A stretch of DNA of 64,000 nucleotides, from positions 248,001 to 312,000 of the forward strand of contig NZ_CP016761.1 in assembly GCF_001642935.1 (NCBI RefSeq), given 5' to 3'. Under the pieces are notes generated by a model. It saw only the letters and a program-made list of their open reading frames with translations. It made no database searches and was not told the origin of the DNA. This document shows positions 36,364 through 43,691 of the stretch, in pieces. Position numbers and translations under genes: made by a program. Source of the DNA: Fictibacillus arsenicus (GTDB lineage: Bacteria > Bacillota > Bacilli > Bacillales > Fictibacillaceae). Positions within the stretch are counted from its first letter, which is position 1, and every line of letters starts with the position of its first letter.

Positions 36364-36948
36364 ATGAATAAGAATTTAACGGAGATTATTTTTTTGCTGG
36401 ATAGAAGCGGGTCAATGTCAGGTTTAGAAAATGATACAATCGGTGGTTTTAATGCTTTTGTTGAGAGGCAATGCCAGCTGGAGGGAGACACGCTGCTCAC
36501 CACAGTTCTTTTTGATGACCAATATGAAGTGTTGTGGAATGGAAAAGATGCGACAAAAGTGAAATTAACATCTAAGGAGTATTACGTAAGAGGGACTACA
36601 GCATTATTGGATGCAGTAGGTAAAACCATTTTAGATGTTGGACACCGATTATCAAAAACACCAGAGGAGCAAAGACCAGGTAGCGTCATTTTTGTAATCA
36701 CAACAGATGGAATGGAGAATGTGAGCCGTGAGTTCACCTATGAAAAGGTAAAAGAACTCATCAAGCATCAGCAAGAAAGATACAGCTGGGAATTTATTTT
36801 TATGGGAGCAAACATTAACGCAGTTGAAGAAGCTGATAGCTTGGGGATTAGTAAAGACAATGCTTTCGACTTTGAGGCATCAGAGGTTGGTGTTGAGAAG
36901 ATGTACAATGTGATGTGTGAGGCAGTAACTTTTAAAAGACAAGGGTAG
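36364..36948 (+). CDS. VWA-domain protein (TerY/BatA-like, soluble)
   Basis: 194 residues from the ATG at 36364; the earlier ATG abuts GGAGGATG. A complete MIDAS set is visible: DRSGSMSG (DxSxS, about 14-18), Thr in RGTTALLDAVG and Asp in ITTDGMENVS. No membrane segment, so a cytosolic metal-dependent protein-binding module. Lies back to back with the HTH-like gene, suggesting shared regulation. Function unknown; in other genomes such pairs can be near macro-domain genes, none here. Confidence 0.88.
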   Translation: MNKNLTEIIFLLDRSGSMSGLENDTIGGFNAFVERQCQLEGDTLLTTVLFDDQYEVLWNGKDATKVKLTSKEYYVRGTTALLDAVGKTILDVGHRLSKTPEEQRPGSVIFVITTDGMENVSREFTYEKVKELIKHQQERYSWEFIFMGANINAVEEADSLGISKDNAFDFEASEVGVEKMYNVMCEAVTFKRQG

Positions 36949-36963
36949 TAGACAAAATAAAAG

Positions 36964-36999
36964 AAGACTGATCCTTTCATTCTGGATCAGTCTTTTTTT
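36964..36999. terminator. Terminator after the VWA gene
   Basis: AAGACTGATCC/GGATCAGTCTT stem with an eight-base loop and T8. Confidence 0.9.
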
Positions 37000-37008
37000 C
37001 TTAATCTT

Positions 37009-37083
37009 AGTTATTCTCTGGATCTGTATCATCATTATAAGTTCCTGGTGCCTGTTTCGTATTAAATGTCCAAGCAACAGCAT
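37009..37083 (-). pseudogene. Short C-terminal gene fragment
   Basis: The minus strand reads TNAVAWTFNTKQAPGTYNDDTDPENN and a stop, with an in-frame stop immediately upstream and no start. It is placed correctly before a hairpin that could terminate it, so it looks like the end of a lost gene. Family not recognised; protein-like composition is the main support. Confidence 0.4.
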
Positions 37084-37347
37084 TTGTTTAACCTTCTCAT
37101 ATATAAGATCAAGAATCAGTATGACCTGTATTATGATTATTTAGAAGGAACAGGTCTTCCATTCTTTTTATCAAACAATCAATTTACGATGATCGATAAG
37201 TTTGGGAAACAATTATATCAACAATTTATGGATTCAAAAAAATATGAAAAAGCTGCTCAAGTTTCGAGTTTATTTAGAGTTTTTTTACTGACAAAGAGTT
37301 TTTTAATTCTTTGTCTTTTTTTGTGTCAAAAAATAAAATTTGTATAA
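37066..37347 (+). pseudogene. Probable gene remnant reading into a terminator
   Basis: An open frame with protein-like composition (FNLLIYKIKNQYDLYYDYLEGTGLPFFLSNNQFTMIDKF...) has no ribosome site, overlaps the 5' part of the opposite-strand fragment at 37009-37083, and runs through a hairpin (ACAAAGA/TCTTTGT, 37291-37316, then T7). At TTTTTTT (about 37281-37287) removing one T would give a stop at once, just before the hairpin. Most likely the 3' end of a deleted gene. Together these remnants account for the 463-bp gap before the GntR gene. Confidence 0.5.
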
Positions 37348-37412
37348 TATGGTAATATATAGTACATTACAAGAGTAATGTACTAATGTGGTGTGTCGGA
37401 GGTGATTTGCGC

Positions 37413-37799
37413 TTGATTTTAAATTCTGACAGTATGAAACCGATTTATGTTCAGATCTCAGAATGGCTGGAAACAGAAATTCTTAATGAAACTATTAAAT
37501 GTGATGAAAAAATTTATTCACAGTACCAATTAGCAGAAATGTTTAATATCAATCCAGCGACGGCTGCAAAGGGAATTAACATATTAGCTGATGAAAATGT
37601 CCTTTATAAAAAGCGGGGGTTAGGAATGTTTGTTGCAACGGATGCAAGAGAAATCCTTCTAGGAAAAAGAAAGAATACTAAGCTGAGTGCGATGGTCACA
37701 GATTTAGCGAAAGAAGCCATCCAGCTAAATGTTGATGAAGAAGAACTTGTGAAAATGATTCGAAGCATGCATCAAAAGATGAAAGGAGATCCGAAATGA
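37413..37799 (+). CDS. GntR family regulator, YtrA/YhcF type
   Basis: 128 residues from the TTG at 37413, eight bases after GGAGGTG. Short GntR protein: N-terminal winged helix (SMKPIYVQISEWLETEILNETI..EKIYSQYQLAEMFNINPATAAKGINILADENVLYKKRGLGMFVA) plus a 40-residue tail, as in the YtrA subfamily, which lacks a large effector domain. These repress the ABC operon they head, in response to cell-wall-active compounds or similar. Its stop overlaps the next start (ATGA). Confidence 0.92.
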   Translation: MILNSDSMKPIYVQISEWLETEILNETIKCDEKIYSQYQLAEMFNINPATAAKGINILADENVLYKKRGLGMFVATDAREILLGKRKNTKLSAMVTDLAKEAIQLNVDEEELVKMIRSMHQKMKGDPK

Positions 37800-38692
37800 A
37801 GGTAGTTGAATGCAAAGAACTTACAAAGCAGTATGGCAAGGCGAATGCAATAAATAACTTGTCATTTGAGTTAACCGAAAATAAAATAACTGGCCTGATC
37901 GGAAGAAACGGAGCAGGCAAGACCACGCTATTAAAAATGATTGCGGGCTATCTTCATCATACATCTGGTGACATCCAAGTATTTTCGGAGAATCCCTTTA
38001 ACAATCTTAAGGTGTCGGCTAACTCTATATTTATCGATAATGGGATGAGTTTCTCCCCTTCACTAACCCTGGAAGAACTTCTTGAAACATCAGGGAGATT
38101 TTATCCTAACTGGGATCATAGACTTGCTAAGCGTTTATTTGACTACTTTTCGTTCAATCCATTGCAAAGCCATGTAAACCTTTCAAAGGGGATGAAAAGT
38201 ACGTTCAATATGATAATCGGTCTGGCTGCCCGCTGTCCACTTACAATATTTGATGAGCCGACAAGCGGTATGGATGCTGGAACGAGAAAAGATTTTTACA
38301 GAGCACTATTAAAGGATTATATCGCACATCCGAGGACTATTATTCTATCAAGCCACCTTCTGGGTGAAGTTGAAGATATTTTAGAAGAAATCCTCCTGAT
38401 CAAACATGGAGAAAAACTGCTTCATATGCCTGTTGAAAATCTGAAGGAATATGCGATTGGAATCAGCGGAAAAGCTGCTGCAGTTAGTGAATGGATTGAA
38501 AACAAAGAGCCGATCTTTACACAAAGTATCGGTGTGGATGGGTCATATGCGGTTATTAAGAATGATTGCTCGCTGCAAGATCTTGAGATTGCAAGAGAGA
38601 TAGGTTTAGAGCTTTTGTCTGTTTCTGCAGAAGACGTCTGTACGTATTTGACGTGTAAAACAAAGGGTGGGATTGATCATGTCTTTAGCTGA
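37796..38692 (+). CDS. ABC transporter ATPase (YtrB/YhcG-like)
   Basis: 298 residues. Walker A GLIGRNGAGKTT, Walker B LTIFDEPTSGMD, switch His in LSSHLLGEVED. The signature is unusual, LSKGMKS instead of LSGGQ, as is common in this subfamily. A C-terminal domain of about 90 residues follows. Coupled to the GntR gene by ATGA overlap; the following permease starts inside its last codons. Confidence 0.9.
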   Translation: MKVVECKELTKQYGKANAINNLSFELTENKITGLIGRNGAGKTTLLKMIAGYLHHTSGDIQVFSENPFNNLKVSANSIFIDNGMSFSPSLTLEELLETSGRFYPNWDHRLAKRLFDYFSFNPLQSHVNLSKGMKSTFNMIIGLAARCPLTIFDEPTSGMDAGTRKDFYRALLKDYIAHPRTIILSSHLLGEVEDILEEILLIKHGEKLLHMPVENLKEYAIGISGKAAAVSEWIENKEPIFTQSIGVDGSYAVIKNDCSLQDLEIAREIGLELLSVSAEDVCTYLTCKTKGGIDHVFS

Positions 38693-39422
38693 AGTAACTA
38701 CTTGGAATATTACAAAGAAACAATATCGATATAAATTAAAGTCTTATTTTGGTGTATTTTCTTCTTTAGTAGCTATTCAGTTACTGGCCATATTATTTTC
38801 GCTGAATGGAACTGGAATGAGCGGGGGGTCATCAGGTACTTTTTCATACGATGTAAATTATTATACAGGCGATATCATTCAAGTTTTAGTAATGATCTGG
38901 GCTTTTATTACGGCCATCATTATTACGACGAAAGCTTATCGTTATGATGACTACTCTTTTGTAACAAACCGTCTCATTAGCCATTACTCAAATATTTTAT
39001 TTCTTATTTCAGCCAGTATTCTTGCTGGAATCATGGTGTTTTTTTCAGGTCATCTATTTCGTCTAATCACCATATTTCTTAAGAACGCCGATTCAATTAT
39101 GGTCAGTGAATTAACGTTATTAGACACCCTAAAAGTAATAACCGCTTCAATACTTTACATCTTTCTTTGTGCAAGTATCGGCTATTTTGTCGGAATTCTA
39201 ATTCAGCTTAATCGATTATTCAGCTTTTTATTACCAGTGTTGTTTGTAGGAGCGTTGTTTGTTGATGGGCTGAATAACGATCCAACATTGTTTCCATCTA
39301 TCATCTTTTTCTTTGGATCTGAGAAATTTCTATTATTGTTAATCTTAAAAATTATACTAGCATCGGCACTGTTCTACATGTTAGCGATATCATTTTCTAA
39401 TCGGATGGAGGTGCGGCCATAA
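38679..39422 (+). CDS. ABC transporter membrane subunit
   Basis: 247 residues, six predicted membrane helices (for example LVAIQLLAILFSL, VLVMIWAFITAIIITT, LILKIILASALFYMLAISF). The ATG at 38679 follows AAGGGTGGG and overlaps the ATPase gene. It fits the ABC-2-like permease expected after a YtrA/YtrB pair; the substrate is unknown. Confidence 0.82.
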   Translation: MSLAEVTTWNITKKQYRYKLKSYFGVFSSLVAIQLLAILFSLNGTGMSGGSSGTFSYDVNYYTGDIIQVLVMIWAFITAIIITTKAYRYDDYSFVTNRLISHYSNILFLISASILAGIMVFFSGHLFRLITIFLKNADSIMVSELTLLDTLKVITASILYIFLCASIGYFVGILIQLNRLFSFLLPVLFVGALFVDGLNNDPTLFPSIIFFFGSEKFLLLLILKIILASALFYMLAISFSNRMEVRP

Positions 39423-40135
39423 TGGTTTTAGTTTCACTTTTGCCGATCCTCATCGTTATCCTGCTGGTAGCGGTGATAGGAACGTATGCTTTCAAATCTA
39501 ATAAAAAGCGGCATCGCACTCCTAAGAAAATGAAATGGGTGGTCGGAGGGTATTTTATAATAACTCTTGTTGCCGCAGTACTTTCTTATACCGTTTTTCC
39601 GGCTGAAAAAACTGAAAGCAAAGTAATTAGTAAAGAAAAAACGAGTCAGCATGATGAAGCTCAAAGTAAGATAATTAATTCAGCAATCAATGGCAAACTA
39701 CCTAATCTAGATGGCGTATTCACTGAAAAAGAGTCTTGGAACTTTTCTTTTAACGGTAAAGATTTAAAAATTTCCAATAAAGATGAACAAGACTATTATG
39801 CTAACGTATTTGTCATTAGTAAGCCTACAGATGATGGCGTAATTGAAGCTGCTCATTATACGGGGAAAATTATTATTGATGGAGTAGACTTTACAGAGAG
39901 AAAAGGTTCACCGCACATTTACGTTGATGAGTACACGTTTAGAATAAAGGCTCCAGAACATGTTTATGTTAATTTCACCAGATTTAGCGAAGGATTTGCG
40001 TATGATCAATTTACAGGCAGGCAAAGTATGTTCTCACGTAGTTATTTTTCTGTTCACGGAAATGAGTTCATACTGTTGAAGGTTCCAAAAAGTGTGAGAG
40101 TCAATGGAGATTTTAATTATGTAAATGCTGAATAG
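39422..40135 (+). CDS. Two-TM protein with extracytoplasmic domain, last gene of the GntR-ABC operon
   Basis: 237 residues. Two N-terminal membrane helices (LVSLLPILIVILLVAVIGTYAF and WVVGGYFIITLVAAVLSYTVF) then about 170 residues outside the membrane, rich in beta strands (VHAPEHVYVNFTRF-like blocks). Starts on the base where the permease ends. No family recognised. Being encoded with the ABC subunits, it may sense or capture the exported/imported compound; this is inference. Confidence 0.75.
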   Translation: MVLVSLLPILIVILLVAVIGTYAFKSNKKRHRTPKKMKWVVGGYFIITLVAAVLSYTVFPAEKTESKVISKEKTSQHDEAQSKIINSAINGKLPNLDGVFTEKESWNFSFNGKDLKISNKDEQDYYANVFVISKPTDDGVIEAAHYTGKIIIDGVDFTERKGSPHIYVDEYTFRIKAPEHVYVNFTRFSEGFAYDQFTGRQSMFSRSYFSVHGNEFILLKVPKSVRVNGDFNYVNAE

Positions 40136-40140
40136 TTTAA

Positions 40141-40171
40141 GACAGAGAGCCTAACATCTCTCTGTTTTTTA
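40141..40171 (+). terminator. Terminator of the GntR-ABC operon
   Basis: ACAGAGAG / CTCTCTGT stem followed by TTTTTT. Confidence 0.88.
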
Positions 40172-40283
40172 TGTTTTTATACAAAGTTATATTCTTTATA
40201 CCAATGGGTGCAATACCTAGGCATGTATTTCGGGTTATTTATCAAAATAACCATCGGAACAAATTTGAGAGGGGATATTCATC

Positions 40284-40562
40284 ATGTATTTTAAATTATT
40301 CTTTGATGAACAGCTTGCACATATGTCATATCTTATCGGCTGCCAGAAGACTGGAGAAGCCATTGTGATTGATCCTGCGAGGGATGAAGATCAGCTCGAT
40401 GAAATACCAAAGGATAAAAAAATCATCACTCACTGTAAGTCTGGAGCACGTTCTGCAATCGGCACCAGCTTGCTTCAAGCAAAAGGATTTAAAGATGTTC
40501 TTAACTTAGAAGGCGGTTTTTCAGCTTGGCAAAAAGAAGGATTACCGGTTAAAAAGGATTAA
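40284..40562 (+). CDS. Internally deleted persulfide dioxygenase-rhodanese, now a 92-residue mini-rhodanese
   Basis: Residues 1-34 (MYFKLFFDEQLAHMSYLIGC...IVIDPARD) are the start of an ETHE1/CstB-like metallo-beta-lactamase-fold persulfide dioxygenase. Residues from about 42 (IPKDKKIITHCKSGARSAIG...GGFSAWQKEGLPV) are the end of a rhodanese domain with its active loop CKSGAR. About 370 residues in between (metal-site HxHxDH region and most rhodanese sequence) are gone, but the frame is kept. GAGAGGGG precedes the ATG and a terminator follows. May still transfer sulfur, but the rhodanese domain is itself incomplete. Confidence 0.85.
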   Translation: MYFKLFFDEQLAHMSYLIGCQKTGEAIVIDPARDEDQLDEIPKDKKIITHCKSGARSAIGTSLLQAKGFKDVLNLEGGFSAWQKEGLPVKKD

Positions 40563-40566
40563 ATGT

Positions 40567-40592
40567 AAGCCCCTGTTGAAGCAGGGGCTTTG
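40567..40592 (+). terminator. Terminator of the rhodanese gene
   Basis: AAGCCCCTG/CAGGGGCTT perfect stem; T-run short. Confidence 0.8.
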
Positions 40593-40652
40593 ATCATCCT
40601 GTGTAATTTTTTCCTTTTTGGGGAACATAAACAATCATAGGAGGGATGAACC

Positions 40653-40862
40653 ATGAAAGAAAATGAAGAAAAAGTGAATCAAGAAACTTCTGATGGATTA
40701 AACCAGCTTGTTGAAATTATTAATGCTAAAGGCGATACAGAAGAATTAAAAGAAATCGTCAATAAGTACGAAGATAAAAAAGAACATTCCCCTTTGTGCA
40801 ACGACGACTTTTTCTACACAGATTTAAGAGCGATTGCAGAAGACGGGGCGAAAGAAGATTAA
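40653..40862 (+). CDS. Small acidic protein
   Basis: 69 residues, highly charged, probably helical (LNQLVEIINAKGDTEELKEIVNKYEDKK), with a single Cys in SPLCNDDFFYTDLRAIAED. AGGAGGGATGAACC precedes the ATG and a terminator follows, so a real gene. Family not recognised. Confidence 0.7.
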   Translation: MKENEEKVNQETSDGLNQLVEIINAKGDTEELKEIVNKYEDKKEHSPLCNDDFFYTDLRAIAEDGAKED

Positions 40863-40897
40863 AAAAGACAGAGCGCAACCGCGTCTCTGTCTTTTTA
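40863..40897 (+). terminator. Terminator of the small acidic protein gene
   Basis: AAAGACAGAG...CTCTGTCTTTTT, arms of ten bases with a loop of about eleven. Confidence 0.85.
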
Positions 40898-40942
40898 ATT
40901 TGCCTATTCTCTAAAAGATTGTTGCTTTTGATTCATTCTCTA

Positions 40943-41095
40943 CATTGACTAGTTGATTGGAACGGAAGATGCGAGACTCCTGCGGGACGAGTGGGACAGG
41001 TGAGACTCCTAATGGCGCAAAGCGCAAGGAGGCTCGCCGCCCGCCCCGCGGAAAGCGAGCAGCTGGAGCGGAAATCAACCCCTTCCACGAGCATC
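40943..41095. repeat. GC-rich interspersed repeat, long copy 1
   Basis: About 150 bp, far richer in G+C than its surroundings. Begins ACATTGACTAGTTGATTGGAA, contains GAGACTCCTGCGGGA, AGGTGAGACTCC, GCGCAAAGCGCAAGGAGGCT, CCGCCCGCCCCGCGGAAAGC, and ends GGAGCGGAAATCAACCCCTT. The ends TTGATTGGAACGG and CGGAAATCAA are inverted relatives. Sits between two convergent genes. The same element is at 60866-61128 and, reduced to its ends, at 55224-55305. Similar GC-rich repeats are widespread in Bacillaceae. Confidence 0.88.
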
Positions 41096-41105
41096 ATTGT
41101 GTAAT

Positions 41106-42446
41106 TTAAACCAATATCACCCACAAAATCATAGTGAAGACAATCGTTACAATACCTTGCAGCAATGTAGCCATCGTTTGTGCTTTATAGGCATCTGTTA
41201 CTTTCATTCCAGTGAACTCTGTCACTACCCAGTAGAAGCTGTCGTTCACATGGCTTACTGTCATTGCTCCTGCTCCAATTGCCATAACAACAAGTGCCAA
41301 CGGAACGGCTCCTTCAATTCCGATGCCAGGAAGCATCGGTGCGATAAGTGAAGATGTAATCACGAGTGCAGCAGTCGAAGATCCTTGTGCTGTTTTTAGA
41401 GCAGCTGCAATCAGGAACGGGATAAGCAGGAATAGTGCTCCGCTGAAAATATCCCCAAGTGACCAGCTTTGAATGATATCTGCAATGCCTGTATTTTTAA
41501 TAACTCCTCCAAATGCTCCGCCAGCTCCAGTGATTAATAGAATAGGAGCGGCATCTAACAGCGCTTCTCCAACCCATTTCGTCATCGTCTCTTCGTTGTA
41601 TTTCGGCAGCAAAAAGAATGCCGCAATGACACCTGCTAATAAAGCCACAAGTGGACTTCCTAGGAATAGAAAGAAGTTTGCGATGTCTCCTTTTGCACCT
41701 TGATAGGTCACAACAGAACCTATACCAATTAATACAATCGGAAGCACAATCGGTAAAAAGGATAAAAATGTGGAAGGCATTTTACCAAATGAAGAGACGA
41801 TTTCATCATAATTCAATTCTTCACCGTCATCTTCAACTTCAATTTTATCGGCCACTTTTACAGCCCATAAATAGCCAGCAATGGTAGCGGGAATGGCAAC
41901 AATCAGCCCGATGATAATAATCGTTCCTAAAAATCCATTTGCGCCAATATTACCTGCGGCTGCAATAGGACCAGGAGTTGGCGGGACGAGCGTGTGTGTA
42001 GCGTACAAACCGGTAGCTAGAGCGACAGACATAGAAGCCACAGCCACTTTTGCCCGTTTTGCAAGTGCTTTTCTTAAAGAAGACAAAATGACGAATCCAG
42101 AATCACAGAAAACAGGAATAGAAACAATGTAACCGATCATACTCATGGCCAGCTGAGGTCTTTTCGGTCCGACAACCCGAAGAACCACCTCTGCCATACG
42201 AAGGGCGGCTCCGGATTTCTCAAGAATGGTACCGATGATTGTTCCAAAAACGATAACGAGCCCGATTCCGCCCATTAGACCGCCAAAACCAGTGTTAACG
42301 TTTTCAACAATCTTCATTAAAGGCATGCCGGAAGCGATTCCGACGAAGAAGGTTCCTAGAATCAAAGATAAAAAGGGATGAAGCTTAAATTTCGTGGTAG
42401 CGATTACAACTAACAGTACACCGATTAATAAAATGAAAAATAACAT
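41106..42446 (-). CDS. GntP family gluconate/organic acid:proton symporter
   Basis: 446 residues, about 12 membrane helices, standard length for GntP. N-terminal LIGVLLVVIATTKFKLHPFLSLILGTFFVGIASGMP, FGTIIGTILEKSGAALRMAEVVLR, CDSGFVILSSLRKALAKRA, HTLVPPTPGPIAAA and the C-terminal HVNDSFYWVVTEFTGMKVTDAYK are diagnostic. Substrate may be gluconate, glycerate or related acids. No gnt catabolic genes or regulator adjacent, so the substrate is open. The ATG at 42446 follows GGAGGG. Confidence 0.93.
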   Translation of the reverse strand: MLFFILLIGVLLVVIATTKFKLHPFLSLILGTFFVGIASGMPLMKIVENVNTGFGGLMGGIGLVIVFGTIIGTILEKSGAALRMAEVVLRVVGPKRPQLAMSMIGYIVSIPVFCDSGFVILSSLRKALAKRAKVAVASMSVALATGLYATHTLVPPTPGPIAAAGNIGANGFLGTIIIIGLIVAIPATIAGYLWAVKVADKIEVEDDGEELNYDEIVSSFGKMPSTFLSFLPIVLPIVLIGIGSVVTYQGAKGDIANFFLFLGSPLVALLAGVIAAFFLLPKYNEETMTKWVGEALLDAAPILLITGAGGAFGGVIKNTGIADIIQSWSLGDIFSGALFLLIPFLIAAALKTAQGSSTAALVITSSLIAPMLPGIGIEGAVPLALVVMAIGAGAMTVSHVNDSFYWVVTEFTGMKVTDAYKAQTMATLLQGIVTIVFTMILWVILV

Positions 42447-42642
42447 GATGTGCCCTCCAATTCTATTTTTGTTAGCGTTCCTAAAAGTAAGGAGAGATTC
42501 TTAAACTTTCTACAAGTGTAGTACAAAGTCCAGCAATGTCAATTCATCTTTTTCGGTAGTTTAATAATCATCATTTGGGTTACAAATGTTTCCATTATGG
42601 ATAAACTAATCTAAACTAGACTGTGAGATAGGAGGGTGAAAG

Positions 42643-42966
42643 GTGGACAGTGTTATTCTTTGGTCATATTTCATCGTTATTCTACTGCTGAATTATGCGG
42701 CTGTAAAATTTCACAGAATCGGGAAGCTTAAGCTATTTTATTCAGGACTTATCTTGATGATTTCAGCTCCGATCATTGCTTTTATTACAGGAGGACTGCT
42801 GCTTAAATTAGTAGCTGATATTGGCGAAGGTGCTGGATATGGCGGATTCTTCTTTGGATTTGTAACGCTGGTAAACGGATTCGTGATGCTTGCGGCAGGT
42901 TTTTTCATCGGCCTTAAGAAATACTTTAAGAGTAACAAGCAAAATGATTTGCAGGAAAAGCCATAA
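42643..42966 (+). CDS. Small membrane protein, three TM helices
   Basis: 107 residues from a GTG preceded by AGGAGGGTGAAAG. Three hydrophobic segments (VILWSYFIVILLLNYAAV, FYSGLILMISAPIIAFITGGLLL, GFVTLVNGFVMLAAGFFIGL) and a short charged tail. Family not recognised. Stands alone between gntP and a methyltransferase gene. Confidence 0.72.
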   Translation: MDSVILWSYFIVILLLNYAAVKFHRIGKLKLFYSGLILMISAPIIAFITGGLLLKLVADIGEGAGYGGFFFGFVTLVNGFVMLAAGFFIGLKKYFKSNKQNDLQEKP

Positions 42967-43064
42967 ATATATATGCAGAGGAACACAAATAAATGCTTTG
43001 AGTAAGTGTGAGAGGATTTTTGTTATTATAGGAATAGACGTATAAATAATAGGAGTCTTCCAAC

Positions 43065-43691
43065 ATGAAAGAACAATATTATGATCAATTGCTCAACATT
43101 CATACACATGGTAATCAAAAGGGATTCCATCCTTCGATGCATTATAACCGTTACGAACCTACTCCTTATGAAGCTCTGGAAACACTGTTTGAACACTATG
43201 TATTAAAGAGCAGTGACCGAATAGTGGATTTTGGATGCGGAAAAGGGCGGCTAAACTTCTTCGTTCACCACTTATTTCAGGCATCCGCTGCAGGAATTGA
43301 AATGGATGAAACATTTTATGAAGAGGCACTCGAAAACAAAAAGAATTATATAAAGAAACATAGAAAAGGAATGGAAAGCATTCATTTTCAATGCTGCTTA
43401 GCAGAAGAATACAAAATCGATTCTAAAGATAATCGGTTTTATTTTTTTAATCCATTTTCTCTGCAGATCTTCATGAGAACAATCAATAACATCTTGCGTT
43501 CTGTTGAGAAAAAACCGAGGGAAATTGAATTAATTTTATATTATGCACCAGAGGAATATATCTACTTTCTAGAAAATCAAACAGCATTTGAATTGAAAGA
43601 GGAAATCGTATTGCCAGAACTGTACGAGAATAACCCATATGAAAAGTTTTTGATTTATCGTTTGGTATATGGAAAGGAGTGGTCTGCATGA
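43065..43691 (+). CDS. SAM-dependent methyltransferase-like protein
   Basis: 208 residues. Motif I is VDFGCGKGRLNFFVHHLF (about 54-71) with the acidic residue in AAGIEMDETFYEEAL; downstream FYFFNPFSLQIFMRTINNIL replaces the usual catalytic motif. The N-terminal HPSMHYNRYEPTPYEALETL is typical of a Bacillus group of predicted methyltransferases of unknown target. The next gene starts inside its last codons. Confidence 0.85.
   Translation: MKEQYYDQLLNIHTHGNQKGFHPSMHYNRYEPTPYEALETLFEHYVLKSSDRIVDFGCGKGRLNFFVHHLFQASAAGIEMDETFYEEALENKKNYIKKHRKGMESIHFQCCLAEEYKIDSKDNRFYFFNPFSLQIFMRTINNILRSVEKKPREIELILYYAPEEYIYFLENQTAFELKEEIVLPELYENNPYEKFLIYRLVYGKEWSA

Noticed and set aside
42447-42642. Catabolite-responsive element (TGTTAGCGTTCCTA) before the gntP-type gene
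   Set aside because: Too many mismatches to the cre consensus, so not listed as a site.
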